The translations under genes were made by a program, and so were the position numbers. Below, in pieces: positions 45,889-55,362 of a stretch of 64,000 nucleotides of DNA (its first letter is position 1; every line of letters begins with the position of its first letter). The notes below the pieces were generated by a model, which made no database searches, was not told where the DNA came from, and saw nothing but the letters and a program-made list of their open reading frames with translations. Source of the DNA: Cladopsammia gracilis. Lineage: Eukaryota; Cnidaria; Anthozoa; Scleractinia; Dendrophylliidae. The DNA is taken from positions 301,001-365,000 of the forward strand of contig JAJGOT010000412.1 in assembly GCA_022457155.1 (NCBI GenBank), written 5' to 3'.

Positions 45889-48534
45889 TTATATTTTTGC
45901 CCTTACGAGCTTGTCTTTAAGAGATTTTCCTCTTTTGTAGGATATAATTGGCGGATTTTTGAAAATGTTCCTCAGCAGAGGCTGATTTTGTATTAAGTTC
46001 CAGTTCTGCATCAATATGTTTTTTAGGTTACGTACCGATGGGTGGTATGTCGTAACGAAGGGCAAGATTTCTTTAGGAGTTTTTTTCCTTTGTTGTAGAG
46101 CTGACTGTCTTTCGGCGAAGTTGATTTCTGATAACGTTGTATGTATCAATTTGTGAGGATATCCGCGCGTTATGAGGCGCGATTTGAAATTGGAGATACT
46201 TTCTTTGAACGTTGTTTCAGAAGAGTTTGTTCTCAGTAGTCTGAGAGCTTCGCCTTTTATAAAGCCTCTTTTCACACCCGGTGGATGGCTTGAGGCAAAG
46301 TGTGTATACTGAAAGGTTTCAGTAGTCTTGTAATGTGTACGGATGTCAAGGATCGATTCATTTCTGAAACGTTCCCCTTTAAAAATATTTGTGTCGAGAA
46401 AGGTTGTCTCGTACTCTGAAATTTCAGCCGTAAATTTGATTGTAGGATGAAAGTTGTTAGCTTGTTCGATGAACAGGTTAATTTCCTGTTTGTCAGTGTC
46501 CCATAATGAGAAAATGTCGTCAATAAAACGTTTCCATTCTATTGGTTTTGTTTTGCTTTGACTTAACATTCTTGTTTCAATGTCGGCCATAAATATGTTT
46601 GCAAATGCAACGGCCATTTTTGTACCCATTGCAGTTCCATGGGTCTGTAGATAATTGTTTCCAACAAATTGGAATGAATTTTCTTGAAGGATAAGTTTAA
46701 GCATATCTTTGAGGTAATGCGACGGTATAGGAGGTTTATTGTTGTGGAATGCCTCGTATGCTTTGCATACTGTTGTGATTCCCTCCTCCTGTGGTATATT
46801 TGTATACAGGCTTGTAACATCCATTGATACTAAGATAGTATCTTGAGAGACCTTTGTCTTCTCTATAAAATTGACGAAATCTGTTGTATCTTTTAGATAC
46901 GATTTCTGTTTTTGTGCGATTGGCTGAAGTAATTTGTCCACAAAAGATGATAATCTTTCTGTAGGGCCTTCACAGCCCGAAATAATTGGTCTTCCGACCG
47001 GATTTGGTTTGTGGATCTTAGTAAGGGTGTAAAATATTGGTATTCTTGGCGGATCGCGCGTTTGAGATAACCATTTCTTAGTCATGTCATCAATAAAGTT
47101 ATTTTGGTGTAATTTTGTGACAAGCTCGTGAACTCTTTGTGATGTTTCCCCTGCCATGGGATCTAGGAGAGGTTTATAGTGCTCTCTGTTGTCGAGTTGA
47201 ATTTGAGCTTCTTGTATTTTATCACGTTTATTCATGATGACAGTTGTTGTGCCTTTGTCTGCCTTTTTAACTATGATTTCAGTGTTCTTTTTCAGCTCTA
47301 TAAGAGCTTTATGTTCGTTGTGTGACAGATTATTTTTAGGCTTGATTGGTTTTATCTCGGCAAGTTGGATTTTCACACTTTCTAAATAGCTTTCTAGGGC
47401 AACTGACTTTTGAACCGGTGGCTTCCAGTCTGATTTGACGTGGAATGGATGCGGTTCTTTATTTTCTCCGTGAAATATGTATTTCAGGCGCATACGTCTT
47501 GCGAATTTTTCAAAGTCTAACAAGAGTTGGCGCCTAATGTGATTATCGTTTGTCACCGGTGTCGGGACGAATTTGAGCCCTTTAGAAATAACGTTGACTT
47601 GGTCGTTACTAAGTTGTAGGTTTGAAAAATTCTTTATGAATTTCTCGTTGTTTTTTCTCTGTGTTTCAATCCGTTTTTTAACCACGTTTTTTCTACGCTC
47701 TTTGCGCTTTTGATTTGATTTGTACCCTTTTTTGTTTTGAATCCCCGTTATGGTGGTTTGGTTTTCAGAGATAAGACTTTGGTACTTTTCAACACTTTTA
47801 TTGTTTGCAGAATTCTGCAGCACATGTGTGTACAATATTTGTTTCAGCTCGTTGAAATCTTGCTGTAGTTTTTCTACCTGATTTACATCGTGTTTTACAA
47901 TGTTTTCTGTGTTCGCCGAGTGCGACTGTTCTCGCATCGATCTATTTACATCAGTGCTAGCAATTGTGCTAGTATTTTTTGTGAGTTTAGCCTTTTTTAG
48001 TTTGTTTTCTTGACCGTTTAGGCGTCTTTTGTGAAACTGTAGGAGGGCGCTGACGAAGCCTTGTTCTGCTTCCTCTTTGATTCGCCTAATTTCTTTACAA
48101 AATGTCTCATCCGGCGGGATGTTAGCCCTTGCCGAGTACTGAAACGATTTAGGACAGGTTTTTTCCTCAAGATGTTGTTCAAGTTTCCTAATGGAATCTT
48201 TTGATTTTGTGATGTTAGTCTCTAAGGAGACTGTGTCCATGTATTTTCTTTTTCTGTTTGGTCTTCTGTTTTGAGCAGATTCTCTGGGTTGGCTGTTCTC
48301 TTGTTTGTATTGGTAGTGTCTTTTGTGTCTAGGTTCAGGTTGTGATGCTGGAGGGCTTGATTCGTATTCTTCCATGTCATATTTGCTGTTGTACAGGATG
48401 TCCAGCTCGTCTTTATCTGGTATTCCTTCTGGTGTTTTTGGCACCTCGAATATATCTGAGTCTCCCTCTACCGCGGACGGCGTGAGGTATTTTTCTAGTT
48501 CTTGTAGTTCTTTATTGTCTGTTGACATTATCAA
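45889..48534 (-). CDS. Penelope-like reverse transcriptase, 881 aa
   Basis: The first 300 or so residues are charged, basic and coiled-coil-like (KRHYQYKQ, NRRPNRKRK, QKRKERRKNVVKKR) and probably bind nucleic acid. The polymerase follows: the PLE-type KKADKGTTTVIMN finger at about residue 430, KIHKPNPVGRPIISG, motif A SMDVTSLYTN with Asp572, motif B HGTAMGTKMA, motif C FIDDIFSLW with Asp672-Asp673, and motif E-like TTFLDTNIF. The ORF ends in SYKRGKSLKDKLVRAKI, the point where endonuclease-bearing PLEs continue into a Cys-rich linker and GIY-YIG nuclease. Here a TAA follows, and the remaining 65 bases hold no nuclease. It therefore resembles endonuclease-lacking PLEs or depends on another nuclease. 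The start is the first ATG of the frame, about 30 bases downstream of the ribozyme product. Confidence 0.9.
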   Translation of the reverse strand: MIMSTDNKELQELEKYLTPSAVEGDSDIFEVPKTPEGIPDKDELDILYNSKYDMEEYESSPPASQPEPRHKRHYQYKQENSQPRESAQNRRPNRKRKYMDTVSLETNITKSKDSIRKLEQHLEEKTCPKSFQYSARANIPPDETFCKEIRRIKEEAEQGFVSALLQFHKRRLNGQENKLKKAKLTKNTSTIASTDVNRSMREQSHSANTENIVKHDVNQVEKLQQDFNELKQILYTHVLQNSANNKSVEKYQSLISENQTTITGIQNKKGYKSNQKRKERRKNVVKKRIETQRKNNEKFIKNFSNLQLSNDQVNVISKGLKFVPTPVTNDNHIRRQLLLDFEKFARRMRLKYIFHGENKEPHPFHVKSDWKPPVQKSVALESYLESVKIQLAEIKPIKPKNNLSHNEHKALIELKKNTEIIVKKADKGTTTVIMNKRDKIQEAQIQLDNREHYKPLLDPMAGETSQRVHELVTKLHQNNFIDDMTKKWLSQTRDPPRIPIFYTLTKIHKPNPVGRPIISGCEGPTERLSSFVDKLLQPIAQKQKSYLKDTTDFVNFIEKTKVSQDTILVSMDVTSLYTNIPQEEGITTVCKAYEAFHNNKPPIPSHYLKDMLKLILQENSFQFVGNNYLQTHGTAMGTKMAVAFANIFMADIETRMLSQSKTKPIEWKRFIDDIFSLWDTDKQEINLFIEQANNFHPTIKFTAEISEYETTFLDTNIFKGERFRNESILDIRTHYKTTETFQYTHFASSHPPGVKRGFIKGEALRLLRTNSSETTFKESISNFKSRLITRGYPHKLIHTTLSEINFAERQSALQQRKKTPKEILPFVTTYHPSVRNLKNILMQNWNLIQNQPLLRNIFKNPPIISYKRGKSLKDKLVRAKI

Positions 48535-48564
48535 TGGTGTTTGATAATTGACTGTATGGTCTCC

Positions 48565-48609
48565 AGCAAGACCGGCGGTTTCGATTCTGTACGAATCTCT
48601 TCAGTTGCT
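48565..48609 (-). ncRNA. Type I hammerhead ribozyme in PLE copy 2 leader
   Basis: Minus strand: AGCAA (stem I), CTGAAGA core, GATTC / GAATC stem II with a GTACA loop, GAAA core, ACC-GCC-GGT stem III, C, cleavage between 48570 and 48569, then TTGCT (stem I). Compared with the array ribozyme, stem I changes G-C to A-U and stem II changes G-C to A-U on both strands, so pairing is kept while sequence drifts. This covariation supports a functional RNA. Cleavage leaves a 5' end about 35 bases upstream of the RT start codon. Confidence 0.9.
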
Positions 48610-48690
48610 ATTTACTGACAACAGTAATATGTGGCAGGAAGGTAGAGTAAATTCTCAATTCCGTTCCTGTAGAATTTGTGACGGGTGACC

Positions 48691-48745
48691 TTTATATATG
48701 TATACGGGTGATTGATGGGGATCGAAAATAATGTATTTTCATTGG
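48691..48745 (-). promoter_or_regulatory. Putative PLE promoter (CCAAT + TATA)
   Basis: CCAAT (48745-48741) then TATATAAA (48698-48691) on the minus strand, with the ribozyme starting about 82 bases downstream. The order and spacing match the tandem unit. Confidence 0.5.
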
Positions 48746-49062
48746 TCCCATATTTATAGAAAGTAACCAATCATCTGGAAGCATTTTGGATCCGCTTTTT
48801 TTTGAAGCTTGGCTGTGTTTCTTTAAAGGCTTTATTTATGTATATTTCTCACTTTAAGCTTTTAAACCTGTGGTAATATACGGTGATATTTACACGCTGC
48901 GTTATTTTTCCTTTGCCTTTTTGAAAAAAAGGGTTTCGATTTGCTTGTGTAGCGTGCGATGTCGAAATTATGTTGCGTTGCATGTTAGAACCTTGTAAAG
49001 TTCATGTTTTTAACTGTGTGATTTCACGTCAGTGACGGGGCCTGTCTGGATAAGTTCAACAG

Positions 49063-50866
49063 TGATAATAATAAAATGACAGGCCTGCGCGACTCACTGC
49101 GTGATGTTGTTTACATTTTTTATGAACGCTGCCTTATATTTTTGCCCTTACGAGCTTGTCTTTAAGAGATTTTCCTCTTTTGTAGGATATAATTGGCGGA
49201 TTTTTGAAAATGTTCCTCAGCAGAGGCTGATTTTGTATTAAGTTCCAGTTCTGCATCAATATGTTTTTTAGGTTACGTACCGATGGGTGGTATGTCGTAA
49301 CGAAGGGCAAGATTTCTTTAGGAGTTTTTTTCCTTTGTTGTAGAGCTGACTGTCTTTCGGCGAAGTTGATTTCTGATAACGTTGTATGTATCAATTTGTG
49401 AGGATATCCGCGCGTTATGAGGCGCGATTTGAAATTGGAGATACTTTCTTTGAACGTTGTTTCAGAAGAGTTTGTTCTCAGTAGTCTGAGAGCTTCGCCT
49501 TTTATAAAGCCTCTTTTCACACCCGGTGGATGGCTTGAGGCAAAGTGTGTATACTGAAAGGTTTCAGTAGTCTTGTAATGTGTACGGATGTCAAGGATCG
49601 ATTCATTTCTGAAACGTTCCCCTTTAAAAATATTTGTGTCGAGAAAGGTTGTCTCGTACTCTGAAATTTCAGCCGTAAATTTGATTGTAGGATGAAAGTT
49701 GTTAGCTTGTTCGATGAACAGGTTAATTTCCTGTTTGTCAGTGTCCCATAATGAGAAAATGTCGTCAATAAAACGTTTCCATTCTATTGGTTTTGTTTTG
49801 CTTTGACTTAACATTCTTGTTTCAATGTCGGCCATAAATATGTTTGCAAATGCAACGGCCATTTTTGTACCCATTGCAGTTCCATGGGTCTGTAGATAAT
49901 TGTTTCCAACAAATTGGAATGAATTTTCTTGAAGGATAAGTTTAAGCATATCTTTGAGGTAATGCGACGGTATAGGAGGTTTATTGTTGTGGAATGCCTC
50001 GTATGCTTTGCATACTGTTGTGATTCCCTCCTCCTGTGGTATATTTGTATACAGGCTTGTAACATCCATTGATACTAAGATAGTATCTTGAGAGACCTTT
50101 GTCTTCTCTATAAAATTGACGAAATCTGTTGTATCTTTTAGATACGATTTCTGTTTTTGTGCGATTGGCTGAAGTAATTTGTCCACAAAAGATGATAATC
50201 TTTCTGTAGGGCCTTCACAGCCCGAAATAATTGGTCTTCCGACCGGATTTGGTTTGTGGATCTTAGTAAGGGTGTAAAATATTGGTATTCTTGGCGGATC
50301 GCGCGTTTGAGATAACCATTTCTTAGTCATGTCATCAATAAAGTTATTTTGGTGTAATTTTGTGACAAGCTCGTGAACTCTTTGTGATGTTTCCCCTGCC
50401 ATGGGATCTAGGAGAGGTTTATAGTGCTCTCTGTTGTCGAGTTGAATTTGAGCTTCTTGTATTTTATCACGTTTATTCATGATGACAGTTGTTGTGCCTT
50501 TGTCTGCCTTTTTAACTATGATTTCAGTGTTCTTTTTCAGCTCTATAAGAGCTTTATGTTCGTTGTGTGACAGATTATTTTTAGGCTTGATTGGTTTTAT
50601 CTCGGCAAGTTGGATTTTCACACTTTCTAAATAGCTTTCTAGGGCAACTGACTTTTGAACCGGTGGCTTCCAGTCTGATTTGACGTGGAATGGATGCGGT
50701 TCTTTATTTTCTCCGTGAAATATGTATTTCAGGCGCATACGTCTTGCGAATTTTTCAAAGTCTAACAAGAGTTGGCGCCTAATGTGATTATCGTTTGTCA
50801 CCGGTGTCGGGACGAATTTGAGCCCTTTAGAAATAACGTTGACTTGGTCGTTACTAAGTTGTAGGT
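49063..50866 (-). mobile_element. PLE copy 3, 5'-truncated
   Basis: It shares the 3' end with the other copies and breaks at codon NLQLSND, having lost about 310 N-terminal residues. Its 5' break joins an inverted fragment of the 1142-bp unit (50867-51181). The sequence appears identical to copies 1 and 2 over the shared length. Confidence 0.8.
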
Positions 50867-50924
50867 ATATGCCAATATAAATAATATAAATAATGGCGAA
50901 AACAACGATACAACCGCCAGGCAA
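49134..50924 (-). pseudogene. Truncated PLE reverse transcriptase with foreign start
   Basis: The 596-codon frame keeps the whole RT core and C-terminus, but its first 20 codons (MPGGCIVVFAII...) are read from the antisense of the inverted unit fragment and carry no information. The native basic N-terminal region is absent, so I call it a fragment although the frame is open. Confidence 0.7.
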
Positions 50925-51181
50925 AAAAGGACGCTAAAATGAGGTCAAAATCTACAAGCGCAATACCACGGAAAACTACAACAGACACCTTTACTTGACC
51001 TCTAGTCCGTTGCACGCGGCTTTTGAAAGGTTTTAAACTCAGTCTACACTCTACAGTCACTAAAATCCTCCTTAACAAACGGCTAAATGTAGAATACCCG
51101 TCCAAAACATATAGAAGGAGCAAATGGCATTAAAAACATGAGGTAAGAGTCGTGCAGGCCTGCCACCCCCATTTTACACTT
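50867..51181 (+). mobile_element. Inverted fragment of the 1142-bp unit
   Basis: The 3' third of the unit, in plus orientation, stands head to head with the truncated PLE copy 3. It starts with a duplicated ATATAAATA at the junction and ends at the unit terminus CCCCCATTTTACACTT. Inverted 5' partners of this kind are known for Penelope insertions. Confidence 0.8.
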
Positions 51182-51420
51182 AATTTAGCCTACAATGAGT
51201 AATTTTTGGGGGGTGGTCAATTGTACATTTTTAGTATCAAATTAGTATTAATCATGATTAAATTATTATTAGTATAAAACTTGTGTAAAATTAGTATTAA
51301 ATTAGTATTAATTAGGATTAAATTATAATTAGTATATAACTTGTGTAAAGCGCTTTTGATCATTTTAATGTTAAAAGGCGCTATATTAAGTGAATAAATT
51401 ACTATTTTATTATTATTATT
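51182..51420 (+). mobile_element. AT-rich spacer with LINE/SINE-type 3' tail
   Basis: ATTAGTATTAAATTAG-like repeats are followed by TGTAAAGCGCTTTTGATCAT and AAAAGGCGCTATATTAAGTG, then ATAAATTACT and (TTA)n. A TGTAAAGCGC...GGCGCTATATAA stem plus (ATT)n tail is the common 3' end of many CR1/L2-type LINEs and their SINEs. Only the tail is present. Confidence 0.5.
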
Positions 51421-51760
51421 AAGTGTGTGCGCGTGCTTTATCAAACGATGGATACGTGAATTAATGTTTAAATATGTACTAAGAGTGTGTGCATGTTAGC
51501 AAATAACGCATACATGAATTAAGGGGGGATAATGTTTATATAATTAAGTGTGTGCGCTTATTTTATCAAACGACTGATACATGAATTACGAAGAGATAAA
51601 GTATTAAGTGCGCGTGTTAGTAAACAACTGACACATGTTATAACAAAGTATAATGTTAATATATGAATGAAAAGTGTGCGCACGTTAGCAAACGACTGAC
51701 ACATGGATTAAGAAGGGATAATGCTTATATAAGTATTGAGTGCATGCGCGTGGATTATAT
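51418..51760. repeat. About 65-bp minisatellite, right part
   Basis: The units GTGTGCGCGTG, TTAGCAAACGACTGA, CACATGGATTAAGAAGGGAT and AATGCTTATATAAGTATTGA are the same as those at 29106-30568. The PLE complex therefore interrupts one array. Confidence 0.7.
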
Positions 51761-51974
51761 AGGAGTTTGCATATGTTTATGTTAGATATAAAAATATGCC
51801 TACGTTAAAAGTGAAAAAGAGTTATCGCTGTTTAGGACTCATTTTAAAAGAAACTGTTGCTGATATTTATCACGAGCTAAACATCGTTTGACACAATAAA
51901 GCAGAGTATTAGATATGAAATAAACATACAGTTAATTTAAACTTGTCAGATCAAATTCTCCCTTTTTATTTTCT

Positions 51975-52330
51975 TCGCTTTTTTCTGATTTTTTACTCTA
52001 CGGTTCTCATTCAATGGAATTTGGAGGTTAGAGAATGATCCATTACTGCTGTCAAGTTATAGCGAGGAATCTAAAAACTCTAGTAACATCAGGGAGTTCA
52101 AGAGGAATGCAAAACAGGAACTGTACTGCCAGTATTTTTCGCATTAATGTATCATATATAATGATATTGTACTTTCTTATTAATTTTATTAATAATGTGT
52201 AATGTATCATATATGAAAGAAATATTGTAATTTCTTACATTTTACTTTTTATTGTATTGTAAATTTGTTCTGAAAAATCAAGTTGGAGGAACTAATAAAA
52301 GTTTGCATTGTAAACAAAATCCCACTTATG
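51975..52330 (+). pseudogene. Possible retroelement 3' end
   Basis: The plus frame near 52010-52146 (NDPLLLSSYSEESKNSSNIR, then EFKRNAKQELY, stop) resembles the loose SLSSFK..LK ending of LINE-type polyproteins. It is followed by an AT-rich 3' untranslated region with AATAAAA at about 52296. The similarity is weak; a decayed host exon is possible. Confidence 0.3.
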
Positions 52331-53310
52331 GTGTTTCAAATAAAAGCTATTTAATATTATTTTCCAGTATTGTCGTTTCTTAGTTTGAGGAGTGGAGGTC
52401 CATTAGCTGCAGACAATGCTAGTATTTTCCGTATAGGTGTTTCAAGCAACAGTCGTGTGCGATATTCATAAAATGTGATTACCTTCCAGTTTGTTTCCGT
52501 TGCTATAGCTGTCTACCGCTTTTTCCGGTAGACTCGCGGAAAAATATGGACTGTATGTTCTGCCGTCTATGGCCGAGAAGAAAACATATTTTTTTTGCAA
52601 GCTCTGTTCTTTTTTATCTAGATTTTAATTCTCCCCAATGTCATGATTAATAACCTAACCTGAAAGATGAGACACGATGAGAGATTCTAGTAGCAACTCG
52701 AGTCTCTGGCGGGACTCTGGCGGGAAAAGAGCAACTCAGTTTGCCGGAGCCATCATGATGTTGTTAAATATAGAACGCTTGAATAAGACGAATATTACAA
52801 ATAAAAGTTTGTGGCGAACATTAAAGATTAAGAGCAAATTCTCAAACGTAAACTGTTAAAGAGGTTATGTCACGAGGATTTGACTGATTCAGTTGTTGGT
52901 CAAAACTCTGCTAAAATAACTGCATAAATTCCCTTCAATCGTGCACAACAAAAACGTTGACCATTGCCGAAAAGCATTAACCATGAACGATCAGACCGAA
53001 TGGGATTCTGGGGAGGCAGCATTGGCAAGCTTGGTAATATATCAAGATGTTTTCTTTGTTTGAGACATTTTAGAGCGTGATTTATACATCTTGTGTTAAT
53101 ATAATGTGTATTCTGTCACAGACGAAGGTTGTTTTTTCCAACTTCCCAGTAAACCATTGGGTCGCATCGTTCATGGTTTATACTTTTCGCCTGACAACGT
53201 TTCTTCAATTTGGTGTATAAACTTAATTCTGTGAGAACGAACCCCAGTCATTTTTTATCGATTTTTCAAAAACATGATAAAGAACTTGAAAATTTTAGCA
53301 TAAATCGTAC
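52331..53310. other. Intergenic, no gene seen
   Basis: No supported frame, RNA or clear repeat. Confidence 0.35.
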
Positions 53311-53372
53311 TCATGACCTCTGGATTAAATCTTCCAGCGCTCTAACCAACTGAGCTGCGAGGTCAAACGGGA
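53308..53372 (-). pseudogene. tRNA-like pseudogene
   Basis: The minus strand reads GACCTCGCAGCTCAGTTGGTTAGAGCGCTGG (given in parts), with a clear A box, a CTGGA / TCCAG anticodon stem around an overlong loop, and a decayed B box (GGTCATGAGTACGA). The acceptor stem is not closed. It is a dead tRNA or a SINE head. Confidence 0.55.
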
Positions 53373-53743
53373 GAAGGTCGCGTGAAGTCGCGGCAATGGA
53401 GATATACTATCGTGAACAATGTGTGAGAGCCACGTAGCACTCGTATGAAGTGAAATAAAATGGAAATGTAATTTTTATGTTTGCCGAGAAGGACGAAACA
53501 ATGAGAGATGGCTATAGGGATGATATCTGTTTACAAACATTCTTTTTGTTGTTCAAATGCGCCAACCACTGGAACAAAAGAACCCTTTGTTTCGGCAGCC
53601 AATAAGGCTCTGGTTGGCACATTAATAACAATTGGTGACGACATTGATATCTTCCCTATATTCGCAGCCTTGTTGTGAGTAATCGAAACGTCGTGTTTAT
53701 CCCAACTACCATGCCTGTTCAATTAGTATATGTAATCGCATGG

Positions 53744-53834
53744 GCCCGAGTAAAATTAAGGATTTCGCGACTCGGGCAATTTCTACAGCTTCTGAAAACA
53801 CAACTGAGTGATATTAATCCTTAATTTTACGAGG
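53744..53834. repeat. Small inverted repeat
   Basis: CGAGTAAAATTAAGGATT is mirrored by AATCCTTAATTTTACGAG about 55 bases later, with CGACTCGGGC inside. It lies directly left of the TIR element at 53852. Confidence 0.5.
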
Positions 53835-53851
53835 GGACATTTGATTACTTG

Positions 53852-54638
53852 TTTATGATGTAGAGGGCAAAATTATAGGGAAACCTTCCTGACTTGAAAA
53901 TGAAAATACTTTCTTGCAAACTGACAAGAAAAACTTTTCAACTCACTGTTGTTAAATAAACTTCTGATGTCAAAGATACATTTAGCTGTTACGAGTCTAG
54001 CAAACAAAGCCTAATTTATCGATAAAAGACACTTTACGACAAAAACAAACCTAATTTTATTTAAGCGTACCTGACGTTGTGAAGTTTTTGTCGCTTTGAT
54101 TACAACAACAAATGGCGAGTTCAAACTAATTTGCACGTTTAGCGATTTAATTGCTTTCTTTCGCTTCTTTCAGCTTTATCCTTTCTCCTTTTAAATGTAA
54201 ATTGTGGCTTTCAGCAAAATCTTTCAAAGTTCTTTCCTTTAGGTCCGCAGAAATCCGCATATATTCAATGAAATGATGGAACTTAACCGGCTTTTTAATT
54301 TGTGGCCATGAAGGTCTTCAACGTCGCAAACTGACCTGTAGGCGCCCAGTTAATCCAAGTTTTAACACAGAGAATCGCTCCCTGTTTGCCGTAAAATGCT
54401 GTAATTCATCCCTTTTTTATAACAAAATTTCCGGCGAAACATGCGCGGGCTCTGTTTGTAAATTTTCTTCAAAATCCCGCCAAGCCAACAATACAACGAG
54501 AACGACGCGCTCAACCAATCACGAGTGAGAAATTTTGATGCTCGACCAATCAGGAGCGAGTAATTTTGCCTCAATTAAGAAAAAATGAGCTCTTCGTCAG
54601 CCAATCAGCATTCAGTAATTTTGCCCTCTACATTATAA
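53852..54638. mobile_element. TIR element (TTTATRATGTAGAGGGCAAAATTA)
   Basis: The left end TTTATGATGTAGAGGGCAAA and the right end (inverse of TTATAATGTAGAGGGCAAAA) match over about 22 bases. Interior repeats of GACCAATCAGGAGCGAG type occur near 54500-54620. It has no transposase and is about 787 bp. Confidence 0.6.
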
Positions 54639-54992
54639 AAATAAAAAAATGTATCGAAAAAATAAAAATAAAGAAACGATGCCCTCTTCACTTTAGACTT
54701 TTTTTCGGTGAACGGTTCCTTGACGTAGGAAATAAACACCGTTGAAGTTTTAAGCTTCTTCATCTTAGTTTCTAAAGGGTTTCTACCACGAAGATCGCCC
54801 TCTTCCCATTAGATTTCCTCGTCCCTGCGTGGTGAACCATTTCATTTGGGTCACATGGTGTACCCAACGTGTTGATTGTCCGAAATGCGAGTGACTTAAA
54901 GCTGACAAAACTTTGCAGGGGCGGATCCAGGAATTTTAGAAAGAGGGGCCGTAAAAATTTTTATGAAAGACCATGGCCGCGTTCGCGCCTAT

Positions 54993-55362
54993 TAGGGAGC
55001 TCAAGCAACCACGACGCCGACGGCAGCGAGAGCGGCACAAAACAATAAGTTTAATGAGCGAAAACAATGCCTCTGCACGTGCGTTTTACATTTTGGTACA
55101 TTTCTTTGCCGTTCCCTGCAAAACAACAACGTCAAATAATCAAATTATAGGTTTTGTGGAGAACGTGAACACACGACGGTTAATTTTCCTTTCTCCATTT
55201 GAACTAGAAAGCCGTCTTTTCAAATTCAGCTCTTGGACAATCCAGATACATAAGACAAACTAAACAAATTGAAGCAACTGCAAAGTAGTTTAAGATAGCG
55301 CGAATCCTTTTTTCAAGTGACGTTTTCCTCGTCGTTGCCGTCGTCGTTGCTTAAGCTCCCTA
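54993..55362. mobile_element. 370-bp MITE, complete copy
   Basis: The ends TAGGGAGCTCAAGCAACCACGACG and CGTCGTTGCTTAAGCTCCCTA bound an element of exactly the same length as the copy at 24045. The shared interior includes AATGAGCGAAAACAATGCCT and GTGACGTTTTCCT. Confidence 0.75.

Larger units (their letters stand above)
45824..49062 (-). mobile_element. PLE copy 2, full length
   Basis: This is the only copy with an intact 5' leader. On the minus strand the order is: CAGACAGGCCCCGTCAC near the 5' end (about 49045), a CCAAT at 48745-48741, TATATAAA at 48698-48691, a hammerhead at 48609-48565, a short spacer, the 881-codon ORF, and a 3' end GTGAGTCGCGCAGGCCTGTC then ATTTTATTATTATCA. The last 13 bases lie at 43849-43861, cut off by the foldback element. 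The 5' end abuts the 3' end of copy 3, a head-to-tail tandem. Confidence 0.85.
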
